DNA from: Avena insularis
Lineage: Eukaryota > Streptophyta > Magnoliopsida > Poales > Poaceae
DNA length: 64,000 bases
Assembly (NCBI GenBank): GCA_023614405.1
Contig: CM042688.1
Location: 68,868,253-68,932,252, forward strand
Direction: 5' to 3'
Shown here: positions 34,544 to 47,480 of the stretch, one piece after another
Layout of the letters: each line of letters starts with the position of its first letter
Numbering within the stretch: the stretch's first letter is position 1
Made by a program: the position numbers and the translations under genes
Notes under the pieces: model-generated
What the model saw: only the letters and a program-made list of their open reading frames with translations
What the model was told of the DNA's origin: nothing
Database searches by the model: none

Positions 34544-36724
34544 TTAATAGATCAAGGAATAGTTGGAATCCCCTGGGTCTCCAAGTTTCTTTGGAACCTT
34601 ACCATTAAAGGAATAATTAGCAAGCAAAGTAGAAATTTCTTCATTAGGGATCTTCCTTTCATTCGAGACAATATCCTTCATATACTTTGAATAAGGAGGC
34701 AATTTAATAGCATCAGTCAAAGGAATTTGCAAGAATACAGGTTTCATCCACTCACAAAACTTATTATAGTGTTCATCTTCCTTTGAATTGTGTTTCTTAT
34801 CACGGAAAACATAGGTTTTTGGACCCAAGGCTCTCTTTCACTACCATGTTTCTTAGCAACAAAATCTTCTTTCGTGTATTTAGTATTCTTAGTGTGCCTT
34901 TCAGGTTCTTCTTCAACTTTTTATTTATCAGGAACATCATTTTCTTCATTACCACTTTCAGTTTTAGCATCAGAGACAGATATACTATTAGGATCTTTAG
35001 CAGGTTCAGAGGGTTCTACAATAGTTTTATGTTTCTTTTTTCTTTTCTTACGAGTAGTACCACTATTTTCAGCTTGTTGAGAATCCTTCTCAATTCTTTT
35101 GGGATGCCCCTCAGGATATAGAGGATCCTAGGTAGCAGCACCACTTCTAGTTCTAATTTCATAAGCATGTTTTTCTTTAGCATCATTAACTAGCAAGTCT
35201 TTTTGTACCTTAATAAGTTGATCAATTTGAGTTTGAACCATTTGAAAATGTTTAACAAGCATTTTAACATCATTAGAGGTTCTTTCCACAATATCCTTCA
35301 ACTCAACAATAGCTCTAGAGTTTTCCATTAGATGATTTTGCACCCTTTTATTAAAATTATCTTGCTTAACAATAAAAATATCGAATTCTTCTAAGCATTG
35401 ATCAGGAGGTTTAGAGTAAGGGATATCACCTTCATCAAAATGTTGGAGAGAGTGTACCTCAATAGTGGATGAATGGGGAATTGGCTTACATAATTCTTCT
35501 ATAGGAGGTAAATTCTTTGACATCTGCAGCTTTAATTCCCTTCTCCTTAAGACATTTCTTAGCTTCCTTCATCACTTCATCATTTAGTTCAATAACTCCC
35601 CTGTTCTTAGATGATGGTATAGGCGCCGGTATAGCTAGTTCAGGTATAATTGTTTCAGGTATAGCTGGTTCAGGAGGAGTCCAATCTTCATAGTTCTTGC
35701 TTATTTTAGCCATTAATTCCTCAGCTTCCTTGGGAGTCCTATTCCTGAAAACACAATCAACACAACTATCTAGGTATGTCCTAGATTCTTTAGTTAGTCC
35801 ATTATAAAATATATCAGGAAGCTCATTCTTAGGTAATGGACATCCAGCATGTGCATGAATCAAAGCACAAAACCTTACCCATGATTCAGGCAATATCTCT
35901 TTTTCTCCCTGTTTAAAATCAAAAAGTTCCTACAAAATAGCATGTCTAGCACTAGGAGGAAAATATTTTTGCAGGAAAGTACTAATCAAGCAATCATGGC
36001 TATCAATAGATCCAGGAGGTAAATTACTAAACCAAGTTTTAGCTTCTCCTTTGAGTGAAAAAGGGAAAATCTTAGCAACAAAGTAGGTGCGCATCTTAAT
36101 ATCATCAGAAAACAAGCCACTCATGGTAGAAAGCTCAGTCATATGTGCTACCGCACTTTCATTCTTAGTCCCGCAAAAAGGTTCTTTCTCAACAATAGCT
36201 ATATATGATAGATCAAGAGAGAAATCATAATCTTTATCTTTAATGTTTATGGGAGATGCAGCAAACTTAGCCTTAGGAGACAAATTGGGTTTAATAGTAC
36301 GCCTCTCAAGGAGACTCTTAGCAACACTCCAATCATGGGTGTTTTGACATTCTTTAATAAATTCATCGGTCATCTTAATATAGCTGTCTTCAATATCATA
36401 GCTCTCTTTAGACTCAGGTGAACTAATAGGTGTAGTAGTGTCTTCATTAGGAGTTTCAGTATTTCCAGCTATAGTTCTAGCAATCGTAGCATCTAGGAAA
36501 GGACCTAATGAACCACTCTTATCAAGCACAGTAGAAGCAGCATCATAAGTATCAAAAGTTTCAGATTCAGCAGTAGTAGCAGTGTGTGTAGCATGTGTAT
36601 GTGGTGGTGTAAGGAACTTACTCATAACAGATGGTGAATCAAGAGCAACAGAGGTGTTCATAACCGTACCTCTTCTTGTAGTGGATGGTAAAATAGGAAC
36701 CTTGCCATCACGAGACTTAACCAT
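34544..36724 (-). pseudogene. Gypsy A gag, interrupted
   Basis: The first frame (36724-35930) begins MVKSRDGKVPILPSTTRRGT and contains the gag core FPFSLKGEAKTWFSNLPPGS. It ends at a TAG after ARHAIL. The same frame resumes with ELFDFKQG and PESWVRFCALIHAHAGCPLP to about 35486. A shifted frame follows with a Lys/Glu-rich linker (35523-35128) and RALGPKTYVFRDKKHN, ending KVPKKLGDPGDS. One nonsense codon and several shifts separate the parts. Confidence 0.8.
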
Positions 36725-36783
36725 GATGGATGGATGGCAGCGAACAATAGTGATTCCAAGTGGACTTGATAAATAAAGCTATG

Positions 36784-36802
36784 CTCCCCGGCAACGGTGC
36801 CA
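36784..36802 (-). other. Gypsy A primer-binding site
   Basis: On the minus strand TGGCACCGTTGCCGGGGAG lies 14 bases inside the 5' LTR. Gypsy D has a nearly identical site. The gap to the LTR is longer than usual. Confidence 0.65.
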
Positions 36803-36816
36803 GAAAATTGTTTTGA

Positions 36817-37462
36817 TGACCCACAAGTATAGGGGGTGTATCGCAGTATTTTCGAGGGAAGTGAAACTCAATTTATTGATTCGATGCAAGGGGAGCCAAA
36901 GAATATTTATAAGCCTTAACAACTGAGTTGTCAATTCAGCTGCACCTGGAAACAATCTTGCCCACATCAGTTTATCAGTAGCAACATTTTTGTAGTAGCA
37001 ATAGTAAAGTAATAGCAGTAGTAAAGTAAAGACAGTAGTAAGAATTGCAGTAACAGTAGGATTAAAGCGCGGTAGGCATAGGTATGGATGGACGGGCGTT
37101 GCATGGACAAGACAATTCACATGGCAATCAAGACATAGGGCAATTGCAGATAAATAATATAAAGCATCCAAGTACTAGATAATCATAGGCATGTGTTCCA
37201 TATATAGTCATACGTGCTCGCAATGAGAACTTGCACAACATCTTTTGTCCTGCCAGCCCGTTTGTAGCGAGGCCTCAAGGGAACTACTAGCAATTAAGGT
37301 GCTCCTTTTAATAGAGCACCGGAGCAAAGCATTAACACTATGTGAACACATGTGATCCTCACATCAAAGCCATTCCCTCCGGTTATCCTGATTTCTGTCA
37401 CTTCGGGGCCTTTGGTTCTAGACAACAACGTGTGTATACAACTTGCAGGTAAGACAAAAAAC
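36817..37462 (-). repeat. Gypsy A 5' LTR, inner part
   Basis: It starts TGACCCACAAGTATAGGGGG on the plus strand and matches 28499-29120. Copia B interrupts it after AAAAC. The rest of the LTR is at 46303-47010. Confidence 0.9.
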
Positions 37463-39340
37463 TGTAGGGGTTCGTAGCATGGAAAACAAAAATTTTCTAT
37501 CGCATACAAACAAACAAGCCAAGATCTATCTACTAGATTGCAGCAACGAGTCGATGGAATAACTCACCCTCGAAGATTCCAAAGTGTTTAACGAGAGCAG
37601 ATTCTCGTGGGTGATGTAGTCGTTTCTTCCGATCTCAAGATCGTAGACGATCCTTCCGGCAGCGTTCCTCGAAGCGCCCCAGTCGGTCACACGTTCTACT
37701 CGACGAAGACCTTCCTCTCCCTTGTTCCAAAGAAAATGGAGGTTGTAGCACTCTCCTCGATTCGCAAAGACAACGGCGTGGTACCGAGGTAGAGGGAGAT
37801 CCTGCAGGCTTCGCCTTAAGCCGGTGCGAGTATGGTGGAGCTTATGAGAGAGGCTATTAGTGGTCTAGTAATTAGACACACCAATTAGAGGGCTCTAAAC
37901 CAATTAGAAGGCTCTAAACCGAATAGCTCTAAACCAGGGTCTAGATCTAGGGTTTAGTTTAGAGGATAGGAAACTTGTGTGTCTAGGAGGGGAGCCCTGC
38001 CCCTCCTTATATAGGTTGGAGGGCTGGCCGGCCAAGGGGAGGAGTTCCTCCCCAACTCGGCCTAGGGAGGTGCTGGCCGCCAAGGGAGGAACCTCCTCCA
38101 ACTCGGCCTCCACCTCTCCTCTTTTTCCCACTTCCCAAAACTGCTTGACTTTCAAACTAGCCGTTTGACTTTTCAATTTAGGATTTAAATAAATCCTTTA
38201 TTTGGGACAGCAAGAATACTTAGTACATGATGCAATCATTCCAATATGTAATGACATACTCATGTACCCTTCCCCCTCCGGAGTGCCGGACATTCCGGGA
38301 CCTTCTAGAATGTTCCCGATGAAAACACCGGAATCATTCCGCTACTCAAACGGACTTTCCTTATATGAATCTTATTCTCCGACCATTCGGATCTCCTCGT
38401 GATATCCCGGATCCCATCCGAGACTCAACAACATTCGGTCTCTTTCATAATACCATAACTACTCAAAACAACGTCGAATCCTTAAGTGTGTCTCCCTACG
38501 GTTCGTGAATTATGCGGACATGATCGAGACACTTCTCCGAACAATAACCAATAGAGGAATCTGGAAATTCATATGGCTCTACATATTTCTACGATTACTT
38601 TGCGATCGAATGAACCACTTACATACGATACCAATTTCCCTTTGTCTCACGATATGTTACTTATCCGAGGTTATGATCGCTTCAGATCTCCGCATACCTA
38701 GTTCATCCTCGTATCGATAAGTACTCTTTTCTCGTTCCCGTGATATGTGATCCCTTGTGACCCAGTCACATGATTGCAAGCTAATTGGATGACATTTCAC
38801 CGAGAGGGCCCAGAGAATATCTATCCGTCATGTGGATGGACAAATCCCACTCTTGATCCATGTGTTTCAACCAATACTTTCCGAACACTCAATGCCACCT
38901 TTATAGCCACCTGTTACGGTGTGGTGTTTGATGACATCAAAGCATCCATCCAGAAAGGTGATATGCATGATCTCATGGTCGAAGGAATTAGGTTACTATG
39001 TATCGTAAAGCATATAGCAATTGAACTATTGAAATGACTTGATCTTTATGCTACGCTTGTCTATAGGAGTATGTCCACCATATCATTCTCCTAACGATAT
39101 GATCTTGTTGTTAATAACATCTCAATGTTCATGATAGGGAAACCACAATCATCAATCAACCAACAAGCTAGTGAAGTATAGAGGCTATACTAGGGACTTC
39201 AAATTAAGTTTACAAATCACACAAGTATTAATGGTTTCCTTGTTAATACTATTATAGCATGAATGTAAACATTTATCATAAACACAAAGATATATAATAA
39301 TAACTATATTTATTATTGCCTCTAGGGCATATCTCCAACA
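37463..39340 (-). repeat. Copia B 3' LTR
   Basis: A 1,878-bp LTR bounded by TG and CA and closely matching 44440-46302. It is followed by GTCTCCCACTTGC, the complement of the purine tract. Differences between the two LTRs are mostly missing pieces of one to ten bases. Confidence 0.94.
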
Positions 39341-39545
39341 GTCTCCCACTTGCACTAGAGTCATCCAATCTAGATTACATGGTAATATACAACACCCATG
39401 GCAGTTTGGTGTTGGTCATGTTTTGCCCTCGGGAGAGGTTTAGTCAACGGATCCGCCACATTCAGATCTGTGTGTACTTTGCAAATCTTTATATCCCCAT
39501 CCCGGATATGTTCTCGAATAGCGTGAAAACGCAGCTTGATATGCT

Positions 39546-39953
39546 TCACTTCTTGTGTGACCTTGGTTCTGCAAGATTGGCTATGGCGCCTATGTTATCA
39601 CAAGAGATAAACATTGGGTCCAGCAGACTTGGAACCACACCCAGCTCAGTAATGAACTCTTTCATCCATATCGCTTCTTGTGAAGCCTCAAGCAGCCATG
39701 TATTCGATTCAGTTGAAGATCTCGCCACAACGCTTTGCTTTGCACTCCTCCAGCCTAATCGCTGCGCACCATTCAAAATAAATACGTATCCAGATTGTGA
39801 TTTAGAATCATCCGGATCGGTGTTCCAACTAGCATCGGTGTAACCATTAACAACGAAATGTTCATCACCTCCATAAGAAAGAACCATATCCTTAGTTCTT
39901 CTCAAGTACTTAAGGATGTTTTTGATCGCTGTCCAATGATCCACTCGGATCAC
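39546..39953 (-). pseudogene. Copia B RNase H domain
   Basis: The 135-residue fragment has KNILKYLRRTKDMVLSYGGD, VNGYTDASWNTDPDDSKSQS and SSTESNTWLLEASQEAIWMK, covering most of the RNase H fold including the DAS motif. Its N-terminal part is lost by frameshift. Confidence 0.88.
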
Positions 39954-40266
39954 TTTGATATCTGCTAGTTAAACTAACGGCATATGCAATGTCGGGTCTA
40001 GTACATAGCATGGCATACATTAGAGATCCTATGGCTGAGGCATAGGAGTCTTACTCATTCTTTCTCTATCTTCTGCCGATGTCGGACTTTGAGTTTTACT
40101 CAAGGTCGATTGAGCAACATGGGCAAGAACCCTTTCTTGCTATCTTCCATTCCAAACCTCTTTAGAACTTTGTCCAAATATGTACTTTGTGACAATGATA
40201 TTTGGCGCTTCGATCTATCTCTATAAATCTTTATGCCTAATATGTAAGTCGCTTCGCCAAGATCCT

Positions 40267-40881
40267 TCATTGAAAACTATTATTCAAATACTCTTTGACA
40301 CTATTAAGAAGGTCTACATCATTCCCAATCAACAATATGTCATCCACATACAGTATTAAGAATGCTACTGAGCTCCCACTCACTTTCTTGTAAACACAAG
40401 CTTCTCCATAAGTTTGTATAAAACCAAAACTTTTGATTACCTTATCAAACGTTGATTCCAACTGGATGCTTGCTTCAATCCATAGATGGACCGTTGAAGC
40501 TTGCATACCTTGTTAGCATCTTTAGGATCGACAAAACCTTTGGGTTGCATCATATACAACTCTTCATCAATGTCTCCATTGAGGAATGCTGTTTTGACAT
40601 CCATCCGCCATATCTCATAATCATAATATGCAGCGATTGCTAACATAATCCTCACAGACTTTAGCTTCGCCATCGTGAGAAAGTCTCATCGTAGTCAACT
40701 CCTTGAATTTGTCGAAACCCTTTGACAAGTCGAGCTTTATAGACAGAACATTACCATCAACATCTGCTTTCTTCTTGAAAATCCATTTGTTCTCGATGCC
40801 TTCCGCCATCCGAAGTCCACCAAAGTCCATACTTGGTTTTCGTACATGGATCCAATCTCGGATTTCATGGCTTCTTGCCAT
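40267..40881 (-). pseudogene. Copia B reverse transcriptase, broken into three frames
   Basis: Three overlapping pieces cover the domain. They carry KWIFKKKADVDGN, then LKSVRIMLAIAAYYDYEIWR with MDVKTAFLNGDIDEELYMMQ, then LILYVDDILLIGNDVDLLNS. The YVDD catalytic box is intact. Frame changes coincide with bases missing relative to copia A, for example around 40455 and 40690. Confidence 0.9.
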
Positions 40882-41310
40882 TTATTGGAATCTGGGCTCA
40901 TCATCGCTTCCTCATATGTCTCGGGTCATCGGTGTTGTCCACCAACATGACATTCATAACGGAATCATACCAACTGGAGTGGTACGATTTCTCGTTGACC
41001 TCGAGGCTCAGAGCAACTTCAACCAAGTTTCATGATCACTATCATTAGCTTCCTCTCTTATTGGTGCAGCACCACAGAACTTCTTCCGATTTGCGCTACT
41101 CGCAATTTCGAGAAGGTTCGACAACCTCGCCGAAGTTCTACTTTCCTTCCATCCACCTCTTCGAGAGAAATTCCTTCTCTAGAAAGGATCCATTCTTAAC
41201 GAAGATTTTGCCTTCGGATCTATGATAGAAGGTATACCCAATAGTTTCCTTGGTATCCTATGAAGACGCATTTTTCCGCTTTGGGTTCAAGCTTGTCCTC
41301 AGTAACTTCT

Positions 41311-41901
41311 TTACATAGGCTTCAGATCCCCAAACTTTAAGGAACAATTTAGGTTTCTTCCCAAACCATAATTCATACGGTGTCGTTCAACGGATTTAGA
41401 CGGTGCCCTATTTAAAGTGAATGCGTTGTTTCTAATGCATAACCCCAAAATGATAGTGGTAAATCTGTAAGAGACATCATAGAACGAACCATATCTAAGA
41501 GAGTTCGACACGACGTTCAGACACACCATTACGCTGTGGTGTTCCGGTGTCAATGCGAAAAGTATTCCACATTTCTTCAAATGCTCGCCTAACTCAGAAT
41601 TTAGATATTCACCTCCACGATCGTAACGTAGAAATTTAATCTTCTTGTTACGTTGATTCTCTACCTCACTTTGAAACTCCTTAAACTTCTCGAAAGTTTC
41701 GGACTTATGTTTCATGAAATAGATATATCCATATCTACTCAAGTCATCCGTGAAGGTAAGAACATAACGATAACCATCTGGCGATGCTACACTCATTGGA
41801 CCACACACATCGGTATGTATGATTTCTAATAAGTCCGTAGCTCGCTCCATCATACCGTAAAATGGAGTCTTAGTCATTTTACCCATCGACATGCCTCGCA
41901 T
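41311..41901 (-). pseudogene. Copia B integrase, frameshifted at the end
   Basis: A 196-residue frame with KTPFYGMMERATDLLEIIHT, the catalytic Asp in HTDVCGPMS, and RYDRGGEYLNSELGEHLKKC with the second Asp. The sequence then drifts into a wrong frame before the third acidic residue region is complete. Confidence 0.88.
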
Positions 41902-41965
41902 CTTTCAAGTGATTCAAAATCAAGTGATTCAAGAAGTCCATCGGAATGGAGTTTCTTCATACGCT

Positions 41966-42508
41966 TCACTCCAATGTGACCAAGACAGCATTGCCACATA
42001 TAGGTCGAGTTATCGCTGATTTCAAACGTTTAGCTTCAATGTTATTAATATGTGTATTTCCACTATCGAGATTCAATATGAATAGACCATCTATCAACGG
42101 TGCATGTGCATGAAACATGTTACTCATATAAATCGAACAACCATTATTCTCGGATTTAAACAAGTAACCGTCTCGCAATAAACAAGATCACGATATAATG
42201 TTCATGCTTAACGCAGCACCAAATAACAATTATTTAAGTATAAAACTAATCGATGGTAGATGAAGAGGTAGCGTCACCGCGATCACATCAACCTTTGATC
42301 CGCTTCTCACGCGCATCGTCACCTCGCTCTTCGCTAGCTTCCGCTTATTCGCAGCTCTGCTTCGAGTTACAAATATGAGCAACCGAACCAGTATCAAATA
42401 CCCGGCACTACTACGAATACTAGTGAGATACACATCAATAACATGTATATCGATATACCTTTCTTCTTGATGTTGCTGTTCTTCAAATCTGCCAAGTACC
42501 TTGGGCAA
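41966..42508 (-). pseudogene. Copia B protease and GAG-pre-integrase fragments
   Basis: Pieces IHVIDVYLTSIRSSAGYLIL (42508-42230) and YLFKSENNGCSIYMSNMFHA (42178-41966) match the copia A protease region. The protease Asp-Thr-Gly itself is lost in a frame change near 42400. Confidence 0.75.
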
Positions 42509-42519
42509 TTCCGCTCAAA

Positions 42520-43262
42520 GGACCTTCTCCCTTGCAAGAAAAGCATTCAGCCAGGCTTAGGTCCAGCCTTGGTCTTCTTCGTCATGTGGCAGCTTTCTTA
42601 CCACCCTTCTTGAAGTGTCCTTTGCTTAGACTTGCCTTTCTTGAATTTGGTGGTCTTATTGACCATCAACACTTGGTGCTCTTTCTTGATCTCCACTTCG
42701 CAGATTTTAACATAGCAAATAGTTCGCAACTCTTGTTCATGTTCGCATGTTGTAGTTCATCACAAAGTTCTTGTAACTTGGTGGTAGTGATTGAGGATGC
42801 GGTAAACTCCCAAAGTATTAGGAATCACTATACCCAAACTTTGAAGTTTATTTATGCGTCTGACATCTTAAGCACATGCTCACCGATTTGAGCTACCCTC
42901 TTCCATCTTGCGCTTAAAGAACTTTTCGAAGCTTCATAACTTTCAATTGCCGCATGAGTCTCAAAGATTAATTTGAGATCCTCGACAATATCATATGGAT
43001 CTGACTCTTCAAACCTTTTCGAAGTCTGATTCTAAACCATACAAGATAGCACACTGAACTATGGAGTACCGATTCTTCCGAGCGAGGTAAACATTCTTTA
43101 CTTCATCGGTAGCATCACCAGTGGGTCACCTAGCGGTGCATCCAAAGACATAGGTCAAATTACCAGTGAGGACAATCCTCAAATTGCGGAACCAATCCGC
43201 CAAGTTGCTTCCATTGTTTTCAACTTTTCTTTCTCTAGGAACGCATTAAAATTGATGGTAGG
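42520..43262 (-). pseudogene. Copia B gag remnant
   Basis: No long frame remains. The DNA clearly aligns with copia A gag at 23925-24680, for instance around the Lys-rich tail and the LQSLPPSYK-equivalent region, but repeated small deletions shift the frame every few tens of codons. Confidence 0.65.
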
Positions 43263-44427
43263 GCTGCCATTGATCTACAACATATTTGCAATAGTTTAGA
43301 CTAAGTTTATGACAAATTGAGTTCAAATTAATTAATGAAATTAAACTTGGTGAACTCCCACCAAAACAATATCCTCACATTGTTTTAGTGATCACACGAA
43401 CCAAATCCACTACATCAACACCGATCATCACGAGAGTTGATATAGTTTCAATGGCGAACAATCATCATGTTCATTATATCTACTATATGATTCATGCTTT
43501 ACCTTTTCGATCCGTGTTCCCGAGGCCATGTCTCGTACATGCTAGGCTCGTCACAAGATCAAACCTTAGCTTCCGTGATAAGCAAATCTGGCTTGCTTAC
43601 GTTGTATTCACCGGAATCAAAGACACCGATCATCACGTGGTGCTCAAGCAGCAAGCTTTGGCAACGGTGCATACTAAGGGTGAACACTTTAGAAATTGAA
43701 ATTTATGTGTATGAGGGATCATCTTATAATGCTACCGTCTACTAAGCAATACAAGATGCATAAAGGATTAACATCACATGCAATTCATAATATGTGATAT
43801 GATATGGCCTTTTCTTCTTTGTGCTTCCGATCTCCATCTTCAAGCACGAATATGATCTCCATCATCACCGCATAGCATCAAGGTCAATGACGCTTCTTCA
43901 TGGTTGTCCCACCAGCTTCAACTATTACAACTATTTTGAATAGACACGCAGGTCTTAACAGAAATTAAAGACAACCATATGGCTCGCCGTTGCCAACTTA
44001 CAATAAGGAACATTGCATACATCAAATATAATCACAATCATGGCCATATCACATCATCGACACCCTGCAAAACAAAGTTAGACGCCTCTACTTTCTTTGC
44101 ATATTTTACGTGGTTTGGGGCTTTCAATAAGTGTCGTTCTAACTTACGAACAAGAACCACAACATTGATACTAGCATTGTTGATCACCCGTTGTAAATTG
44201 TATCTTTAATATGCTAGGAGAAACAGCACCCATAAAGCCACTTATGCAAAACGAGTTGCATGTCAAGCGTGGAGCAAGTCTCATGAACGATGTCATGTAA
44301 GGTTAGCCCGGCCGCTTCATCCCAACATACCGAAGATGCAAAGTACACGAAAAGCAATCTACAATAAAGCATCAACGCCCACAATGACCATTGTGTTCTA
44401 CTCTGCAACAGATCTACATATAGACAC

Positions 44428-44439
44428 GGCTCGATACCC
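44428..44439 (-). other. Copia B primer-binding site
   Basis: On the minus strand the sequence after the 5' LTR ends GGTATCGAGCC, like the site of copia A and the Met-tRNA complement, with one base changed next to the LTR. Confidence 0.65.
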
Positions 44440-46302
44440 TGAGGGGTTCGTAGCATGGAAAACAAAAATTTTCTATCGCATACAAACAAACAAGCCAAGA
44501 TCTATCTACTAGATTGCAGCAACGAGTCGATGGAATAACTCACCCTCAAGATTCCAAAGTGTTTAACGAGAGCAGATTCTCGTGGGTGATGTAGTCGCAT
44601 TTTTCCGATCTCAAGATCGCAGACGATCTCCGCGCCGCTAGTCAAGAGCGCCTCCCGCAATGGGTCACACGCCGGCACTGACGAAGACCTTCCTCTCCTT
44701 GTTCCAGCAGCAGCGGAGGTTGTAGCACTCTCCTCGCGATTCCAAGAAGACAACCGTGGTACCGAGGTAGAGGGAGATCCGCAGGCTTCGCCTTAAGCGG
44801 TGCGAGTATGGTGGAGCTTATGAGAGAGGCTATTAGTGGTCTAGTAATTAGACACACCAATTAGAGGGCTCTAAACCAATTAGAAGGCTCTAAACCGAAT
44901 AGCTCTAAACCAGGTCTAGATCTAGGGTTTAGTTTAGAGGATAGGAAACTTGTGTGTCTAGGAGGGAGCCCTGCCCTCCTTATATAGGTTGGAGGGCTGG
45001 CCAAGGGAGGAGTTCCTCCCCAACTCGGCCTAGGGAGGTGCGCCGCCAAGGGAGGAACCTCCTCCAACTCGGCCTCCACCTCTCCTCCTCTTTTCCCACT
45101 TCCCAAAAGCTGCTTGACTTTCAAACTAGCCGTTTGACTTTTCAATTTAGGATTTAAATAAATCCTTTATTTGGGACAACAAGAATACTTAGTACATGAT
45201 GCAATCATTCCAATATGTAATGACATACTCATGTACCCTTCCCTCCGAGTGCCGGACATTCCGGGACCTTCTAGAATGTTCTATGAAAACACCGGAATCA
45301 TTCCGCCATACTCAAACAGGACTTTCCTTATATGAATCTTATTCTCCGGACCATTCCGGATCTCCTCGTGATATCCCGGATCCCATCCGAGACTCAACAA
45401 CATTCGGTCTCTTTCTCATAATACCATAACTACTCAAAACAACGTCAATCCTTAAGTGTGTCTCCTACGGTTCGTGAATTATGCGGACATGATCGAGACA
45501 CTTCTCAACAATAACCAATAGAGGAATCTGGAAATTCATATGGCTCTACATATTTCTCGATTACTTTGATCGAATGAACCACTTATACGATACCAATTTC
45601 CCTTTGTCTCACGATATGTTACTTATCCGAGGTTATGATCGTCGGTATCTCTGCATACCTAGTTCATCCTCGCATCGATAAGTACTCTTTTCTCGCTCCG
45701 TGATATGTGATCCCTTGTGACCCAGTCACATGCTTGCAAGCTAATTGGATGACATTTCACCGAGAGGGCCCAGAGAATATCTATCCGTCATGTGGATGGA
45801 CAAATCCCACTCTTGATCCATGTGTTTCAACCAATACTTTCCGAACACTCAATGCCACCTTTATAGCCACCCTGTTACGGTGTGGTGTTTGATGACATCA
45901 AAGCATCCATCCAGTAAAGGTGATATGCATGATCTCATGGTCGAAGGAATTAGGTTACTATGTATCAGAAAGCATATAGCAATTGAACTATTGAAATGAC
46001 TTGATCTTTATGCTACGCTTGTCTATAGGAGTATGTCCACCATATCATTCTCCTAACGATATGATCTTGTTGTTAATAACATCTCAATGTTCATGATAGG
46101 GAAACCACAATCATCAATCAACCAACAAGCTAGTGAAGTATAGAGGCTATACTAGGGACTTCAAATTAAGTTTACAAATCACACAAGTATTAATGGTTTC
46201 CTTGTTAATACTATTATAGCATGAATGTAAACATTTATCATAAACACAAAGATATATAATAATAACTATATTTATTATTGCCTCTAGGGCATATCTCCAA
46301 CA
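44440..46302 (-). repeat. Copia B 5' LTR
   Basis: A 1,863-bp LTR starting TGAGGGGTTCGTAGCATGG and ending ATATCTCCAACA. It contains TATA-like CCTTATATAGG at 44978-44988, in the place where these LTRs carry their promoter. Confidence 0.93.
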
Positions 46303-47010
46303 AAAACAATACTATCATAATGAATAAATAACATGTTCATATCTGAAATCATGGCACTCGGGCCCTAGTGACAAGCATTAAGCATAACAAGTCGCAACAA
46401 AGTCAAAAAGCACTAACAGAAGATACTAGGCACCATGCCCTAACAATCTGATGCCATTACATGAACTATCTCATCCAATCCCTACCATCCTCATAGCCTA
46501 CAACGGGGAATTACTCACTCATAGATGGGGGAAACATGGATGGTCGATGGAGAAGCGATGGTGATGATGATGGCGATGATCTCCTCCAATTCACCGTCCT
46601 GGCAGGGTGCCAGAACGGAGTTTCTGGTTCCGAATCACGAAATATGGTGGTGGCGGCGGAGCGGAACTCTTTCTGGAAAAACGTCGAACCCCCATGAGTT
46701 TTTAGGTCAGAAGGCAACTTATAGGCGAAGAGGGAGACCACCTGGCGGCGCCTGTGCCTAGCCCGTGCGGCCAGGGCCCAGCCCTACTCCGTCTCGTATT
46801 CTGGCTCCGTGAGTCTTCTGGCGAAATAGGATTTTTGGCATATTTTCTGGGATTTTTCCTGATAGTTGATTTTCTGCACAAAAACTAGACACCAAAGTAA
46901 TTCTGCTGAAAACAGCATCAGTCCATGTTAGTTGTATCCAAATCACACAAGTTTAGAGGAGAAACAATAGCAAAAGTGTTCGGGAAAGTAGATACGTTTT
47001 GGACGTATCA
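46303..47010 (-). repeat. Gypsy A 5' LTR, outer part
   Basis: It continues the LTR interrupted at 37462 and matches 29117-29837. It ends GGACGTATCA. The flanking CTACA should be the target duplication but is not found on the other side of gypsy A. Confidence 0.88.
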
Positions 47011-47480
47011 CTACAGCTGCTGTCGGATTTGCCTCGATGGGGTTGATGGGGTTGCGGAGGTGCTCGATGGATGCAGTGAGCAAGTCCTGGTTCAGGAGGC
47101 GCGAGTTGGCGGCGCAGCCATCTCTGTTGCGCTCCAGAGGTGGGCGGTGGTTCTCCCTCGAGCCTGCCATCATGACCTCGACGCTGCTGCTAGGAGCGTG
47201 CAAAGCAGGGAAGCTAGGCGGTGCGCCGGACATGGTGACGACCTCGCGAGGAAAGGTCTCGGCGATGGTGGCAACGTAGACGCGATGCTCGTCGAAGTGC
47301 ATGATGGAACCGCCGCTTGGGAAGGTCCCCCCGTTGAAGCAAGATGCATTGTCGAGGACGCAGTCGAAGGAGCCGATGGTGAGGACGAGGCCGGCGGCGA
47401 GTCGTTCACCAGCGACGAGCGGAAGTCCCATGTGAAAGATGATCTCAGCCAAAGCGCTGTGCCCCACGGTGGGCACCAAC
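47011..47480 (-). pseudogene. Gypsy C gag start and primer site, truncated
   Basis: Immediately inside the LTR, TGGTGCCCACCGTGGGGC (47461-47478, minus strand) is a typical gypsy primer-binding site. The following minus-strand frame contains FHMGLPLVAGERLAAGLVLT and EVVTMSGAPPSFPALHAPSS, and reaches the gypsy A junction at 47010 while still open. I infer a gag N-terminus from position; no gag core motif is visible. Confidence 0.5.

Larger units (their letters stand above)
37463..46302 (-). mobile_element. Copia B: BARE1/WIS/Angela-type LTR retrotransposon
   Basis: The element is 8,840 bp, nested in the 5' LTR of gypsy A with the duplication AAAAC (37458-37462 and 46303-46307). The intact LTR at 29110 shows the empty site. 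Minus-strand LTRs open TGTTGGAGATATGCCCTAGA and are about 1.87 kb. Pol is related to copia A but clearly a different family member. All domains are recognisable, and every one is broken by small deletions or shifts. Confidence 0.96.
28499..47010 (-). mobile_element. Gypsy A: gag-protease-only gypsy element with accessory frame, split by copia B
   Basis: The outer borders carry 1.34 kb LTRs. Without the nested copia B the element is about 9.67 kb. On the minus strand the order is 5' LTR, primer site, gag, protease, about 0.85 kb spacer, accessory frame, about 2.2 kb non-coding DNA, purine tract and 3' LTR. No reverse transcriptase, RNase H or integrase is present, so it would depend on an autonomous relative. 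The LTR opens with a hairpin, GATACGT and ACGTATC around a short loop. The right flank is CTACA and has no matching copy on the left, so the left edge has been altered. Confidence 0.85.
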
